NCBI RefSeq assembly: GCF_029504695.1
Contig: NZ_JAQFIN010000012.1
Location: forward strand, 40,435-104,434
Source of the DNA: Parabacteroides sp. PF5-6
Lineage (GTDB): Bacteria > Bacteroidota > Bacteroidia > Bacteroidales > Tannerellaceae
Direction: 5' to 3'
Length of the DNA: 64,000 bases
Below are positions 60,885 to 64,000 of this stretch, in pieces (the first letter of the stretch is position 1; each line of letters opens with the position of its first letter). The position numbers and the translations under genes are program-made. A model generated the notes under the pieces. The model was not told where the DNA came from. It was given only the letters and a program-made list of their open reading frames with translations, and searched no databases.

Positions 60885-62795
60885 GTGGACATTTACCATC
60901 AAATACTCCAGACCTATTGGGGGTACTCCGCTTTTCGACCCCTGCAGGAAGAGATCATACACGCAGTCTGCTCGGGAAAAGATACATTAGGGCTTATGCC
61001 GACAGGCGGAGGTAAATCGATCACCTTCCAGGTGCCGGCTATGGCTATGGAAGGGACCTGCCTGGTGGTAACCCCTTTGATCGCGCTGATGAAAGACCAG
61101 GTCGACAACCTGCGACGGATCGGTATCAAAGCAACGGCAGTCTATTCCGGCATGTCGCGCCAGGAGATCATCACCCAACTGGAGAACTGTATCTTCGGCA
61201 ATTACAAATTTCTCTATGTCTCGCCCGAACGCCTGACAACCCCTATCTTTCAGGCTAAACTCGAGGCGATGCGAATCAACCTATTGGTCATCGATGAAAG
61301 CCATTGTATCTCGCAATGGGGATACGACTTCCGCCCTTCTTATATAAAAATCGCGGACATACGCGAGCAACTGCCCGATGTGCCGGTGCTCGCCCTGACG
61401 GCAACAGCAACGCCCGATGTGATCGATGATATCCAGGAGAAGCTGAAGTTCAAAGAGAAAAACGTACTGAAGAAGAGCTTTTTCCGCCCCAACCTATCCT
61501 ACTCGATCCGGCGAACGGACAATAAGATCGATCAACTGATCTATATCCTGCAACGCGTAGAAGGCAGCGCGATCGTATATGTGCGCAACCGCAAACGCAC
61601 GCGGGAGATCGCCCTGGCACTACAGGCAGCCGGGTTTACAGCCGACTTCTATCATGCGGGACTGAATCGGGAAGAGAAAAATATCCGGCAGAACCTATGG
61701 AAAAGCGGGGAAACACGCATCATCGTATCGACCAATGCGTTCGGAATGGGGATAGACAAACCGGATGTGCGCGTCGTGGTGCATATCGATATGCCCGGAT
61801 CTCTGGAAGAATACTTCCAGGAAGCCGGACGCGCCGGACGCGACGAACAGAAAGCCTATGCCACTGCCCTTTGCTCGGGCATGGATAGCGCGAAGCTAAA
61901 GAAAAGACTGGCGGATGAATTCCCCGACAAAGAATTTATTTACCGCGTCTACGAAGCATTGGGTAATTACTACCAGATCGCGGTAGGCTATGGACTGGAA
62001 ACGGTGCACGACTTCTCCCTGACGGAGTTTTGTATCGCATTCCATTTCTCGCAATTGCAGACACACCACGCGCTTAAGATACTCGAACTCTCCGGTTATA
62101 TCGAATATACCGAAGAAATAGACAATGCGTCCCGCCTCTTATTCGTTGCCACCCGGGAGGAACTCTATAGACATCTTCATCAGGACAAACTGACCGACGA
62201 TGTGATACAAGTCATTCTGCGCTCCTACACCGGCCTGTTCTCCGACTATGTGTATATCGATGAAAAAATAATTGCCACGCGGGCACAGGCGACACCCCAG
62301 CAAGTCTACGACATCCTGACGGGGCTCTCCAAATACCGCATTGTCAATTATATCCCACAACGGAGAACGCCTTTGATCATCTACACCCACACACGCGAAG
62401 AGATCAAACACGTGCGCATACAACGCTCCGCTTACGAAGAACGTAAGGAACGTTTCGAAACACGAATAAACAAAGTATTGGAATATATCGCCGAAGAGAA
62501 TTATTGCCGGAGCCGGCTGTTATTGAGCTACTTCGGAGAAGAAGAAGCAAATGACTGTGGGATATGTGATGTCTGCCTAACCCGGAAAAGTCCGGAACTG
62601 ACCCATTACGAATTCAACAGTATCCGCAATCAATTAAGTGAAGCGCTCGCCGAAGCGCCCCGGTTAGTCAAAGAAATAGTGCATACACTCTCCTTTACGG
62701 AAGAAAAAGTCTTGACCGCGATCCGCTTTCTGACCGATGAAGACGAGCAGTTTAAACTCAATGACGGATATTTATCTTATACGCCCCGCCTTTGA
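60885..62795 (+). CDS. recQ: RecQ-family ATP-dependent DNA helicase
   Basis: A 636-residue 3'-5' helicase. Motifs: GYSAFRPLQEEII (motif 0), TGGGKSITFQVPA (I), LIALMKDQV (Ia), DESHCISQWGYDFRPSY (II), ALTATATP (III), IVYVRNRK (IV), STNAFGMGIDKPDVR (V), QEAGRAGRDE (VI). The zinc-binding part of the RQC region is CRSRLLLSYFGEEEANDCGICDVCL. No HRDC domain follows, so this is a short form. It starts with GTG immediately after the recJ stop. It ends 2 nt from the convergent esterase. Confidence 0.93.
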   Translation: MDIYHQILQTYWGYSAFRPLQEEIIHAVCSGKDTLGLMPTGGGKSITFQVPAMAMEGTCLVVTPLIALMKDQVDNLRRIGIKATAVYSGMSRQEIITQLENCIFGNYKFLYVSPERLTTPIFQAKLEAMRINLLVIDESHCISQWGYDFRPSYIKIADIREQLPDVPVLALTATATPDVIDDIQEKLKFKEKNVLKKSFFRPNLSYSIRRTDNKIDQLIYILQRVEGSAIVYVRNRKRTREIALALQAAGFTADFYHAGLNREEKNIRQNLWKSGETRIIVSTNAFGMGIDKPDVRVVVHIDMPGSLEEYFQEAGRAGRDEQKAYATALCSGMDSAKLKKRLADEFPDKEFIYRVYEALGNYYQIAVGYGLETVHDFSLTEFCIAFHFSQLQTHHALKILELSGYIEYTEEIDNASRLLFVATREELYRHLHQDKLTDDVIQVILRSYTGLFSDYVYIDEKIIATRAQATPQQVYDILTGLSKYRIVNYIPQRRTPLIIYTHTREEIKHVRIQRSAYEERKERFETRINKVLEYIAEENYCRSRLLLSYFGEEEANDCGICDVCLTRKSPELTHYEFNSIRNQLSEALAEAPRLVKEIVHTLSFTEEKVLTAIRFLTDEDEQFKLNDGYLSYTPRL

Positions 62796-62797
62796 AA

Positions 62798-63679
62798 TTA
62801 TTCTTCCAGAATGCCGAGCTCCACAAACCAGTCTTCCACACGAACCGGCCACGCATTCACCGGAGAACCGGTATCGCGCAAACCATAACCGTGTCCTCCC
62901 GAACTATACAAATGCATCCAGGCGGGAACGCCGGCTTCTTTCAAAGCATAATAGTAGAAAAGACTGCTGTTGATGTAGGATTTATCATCTTCCGTCTGAA
63001 TAAGCATCGTCGGAGGGGTATCGGCTGTCACCTTCAACTCCGGTGCAAGCTGGAATTTCTCCCCATCCAGATAAGCCGGGTAGACCAAAAGACAAAAGTC
63101 GGGGCGGCAACTGATCTTATCGATCGCATCCGAGGCAGGGTACGTGCGCGTTTCGAACGTATTGCTTAACATCGCAGATAAATGCGCGCCGGCAGAGAAA
63201 CCCATCACGCCGATACTGTTCGGATTGATATTATATTCTTCGGCATGCGCACGGATATAACTCATCGCCCGTTGGGCATCCTGCAATGGCGCGGCATGTT
63301 TCTCCAAACCCTCCCGGCGAGGCACGCGATACTTCAACAATACAGCCGTAATGCCGATCTCATTCAACCATTCGCACACTTCATCACCCTCCAGATCATA
63401 AGCCAGAATATTGTAACCGCCTCCCGGACAGACCAGCATGGCCGAACCGTTCGACAACTCCTCCGGAGCCGGATAAATCGTGATCGTCGGCTCACCGACA
63501 TTCGTGATGCGAAGCACAGACTCACCGCCTGTCCGCCCACCCTCACTATCCGCTCTCTCTATGAATGAAGTAGTTTCTCCCGGAGCACCACCGGGAAACA
63601 ACAAAACAGGAACTTCTTGTGCCATACTCTTTACTGATAAGATCAATCCTACACACAGTGGCAGCATCCACGCTTTCAT
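62798..63679 (-). CDS. alpha/beta hydrolase (acetylxylan-esterase-like), exported
   Basis: A 293-residue exported esterase (signal MLPLCVGLILSVKSMAQE). The oxyanion segment is VCPGGGYNILAYDLEGDEV, the nucleophile elbow GFSAGAH, the acid in IQTEDDKSYINSS and the His in SSGGHGYGLR. This arrangement is seen in Bacteroidetes esterases that remove acetyl groups from xylan or other polysaccharides. No polysaccharide-utilisation genes are beside it, so the substrate is open. The ATG at 63679 is used; upstream only a TTG exists. Confidence 0.87.
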   Translation of the reverse strand: MKAWMLPLCVGLILSVKSMAQEVPVLLFPGGAPGETTSFIERADSEGGRTGGESVLRITNVGEPTITIYPAPEELSNGSAMLVCPGGGYNILAYDLEGDEVCEWLNEIGITAVLLKYRVPRREGLEKHAAPLQDAQRAMSYIRAHAEEYNINPNSIGVMGFSAGAHLSAMLSNTFETRTYPASDAIDKISCRPDFCLLVYPAYLDGEKFQLAPELKVTADTPPTMLIQTEDDKSYINSSLFYYYALKEAGVPAWMHLYSSGGHGYGLRDTGSPVNAWPVRVEDWFVELGILEE

Positions 63680-63800
63680 AATTAGATACAATTACAGGTA
63701 TTTATAGACTCCATTCTCTCTCTCTTTCAGAGGACGAATATAACTATCTTCTTTTAATCCACCAACACCTCCCCCCGATTTCTCAAAAGCAATCCCTCCC

Positions 63801-63910
63801 TTAAGAACTCATAAGAACTCATAAGAGCTTAAGAACTCATAAGAATTCATAGGAACTCATAAGAACTCATAGGAACTCATAGGAACTCATAGGAACTCAT
63901 AAGAACTCAT
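63801..63910. repeat. 10-nt-period array near the right edge
   Basis: About eleven decamers (AAGAACTCAT, AGGAACTCAT, AAGAATTCAT) at a 10-nt step, same word and orientation as those in the pilus locus leaders, here far from pilus genes in the window. The neighbouring gene to the right is not visible. Confidence 0.88.
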
Positions 63911-63931
63911 CCCTTAATCCTATTATAGCAC

Positions 63932-64000
63932 ACAGATAACGCAGATAAAGCACAGATGACCGCAGATTATTATTGTTTACAACTTTATCTGCGGTCATCT
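63932..64000. repeat. CACAGATAA-type repeat with terminal hairpin at the edge
   Basis: ACAGATAACGCAGATAAAG words precede AGATGACCGCAGAT (63954-63967), which is the exact complement of 63987-64000. Such repeats are common between Bacteroidetes genes; the element may continue past the window. Confidence 0.75.

Overview
The window is chromosomal DNA of a Bacteroidales bacterium, most likely Parabacteroides or a close relative. This is inferred from TAnnTTTG-type promoters, A-rich leaders without Shine-Dalgarno sites, lipoprotein-type fimbrillins, FISUMP domains, DUF4934-like beta-propellers, a V-type ATPase of E/DUF2764/A/B/D/I/K layout and a four-subunit 2-oxoacid:ferredoxin oxidoreductase. No rRNA, tRNA, CRISPR array, transposase or phage gene was seen.

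Layout. 1-3.5 kb: a LytS-type kinase (its regulator would start at the left edge) and an OmpR-type two-component pair, divergent from a PAP2 phosphatase. 4.8-9.2 kb: a BlaI/BlaR1-type pair behind a perfect 20-bp palindrome, followed by a beta-propeller lipoprotein and a carboxypeptidase-regulatory-domain protein. 9.2-24.9 kb: a minus-strand type V (Fim/Mfa-like) pilus locus reading DUF3575 protein, small fimbrial accessory protein, four tandem fimbrillin-FISUMP paralogues, Mfa2-like anchor, fimbrillin with a BACON-like end, and a small membrane protein. A divergent helix-turn-helix regulator (25.3 kb) probably controls it. 26.5-35 kb: a GNAT acetyltransferase and the V-ATPase operon. 35-43 kb: M24 peptidase, alkaline phosphatase, CotH-like lipoprotein, FAD oxidoreductase, alpha/beta hydrolase, DUF2089 regulator. 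43.7-46.7 kb: the ferredoxin oxidoreductase operon, including an unlisted 56-residue membrane protein. 46.8-53.5 kb: porin, solute-binding-like protein, PAS kinase, DEAD-box helicase, beta-propeller. 53.5-58.7 kb: a minus-strand run tsaC-like, sugar phosphotransferase, ClC, fmt, DUF454. 59.1-63.7 kb: recJ, recQ and a convergent esterase.

The most striking signal is between the genes. Six intergenic sites carry short arrays whose palindrome-bearing units repeat at exactly 22 nt (a seventh at exactly 21 nt), with a different word at most sites. The pilus locus carries a second class: decamer arrays (GGAACTCATA and its complement) at an exact 10-nt step, mostly in the leaders of pilus genes. Both spacings match whole helical turns. 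Long inverted repeats, a duplicated 145-bp hairpin element and repeats that supply the last codons of several genes complete the picture. I know of no description of the 22-nt class but could not search for it.
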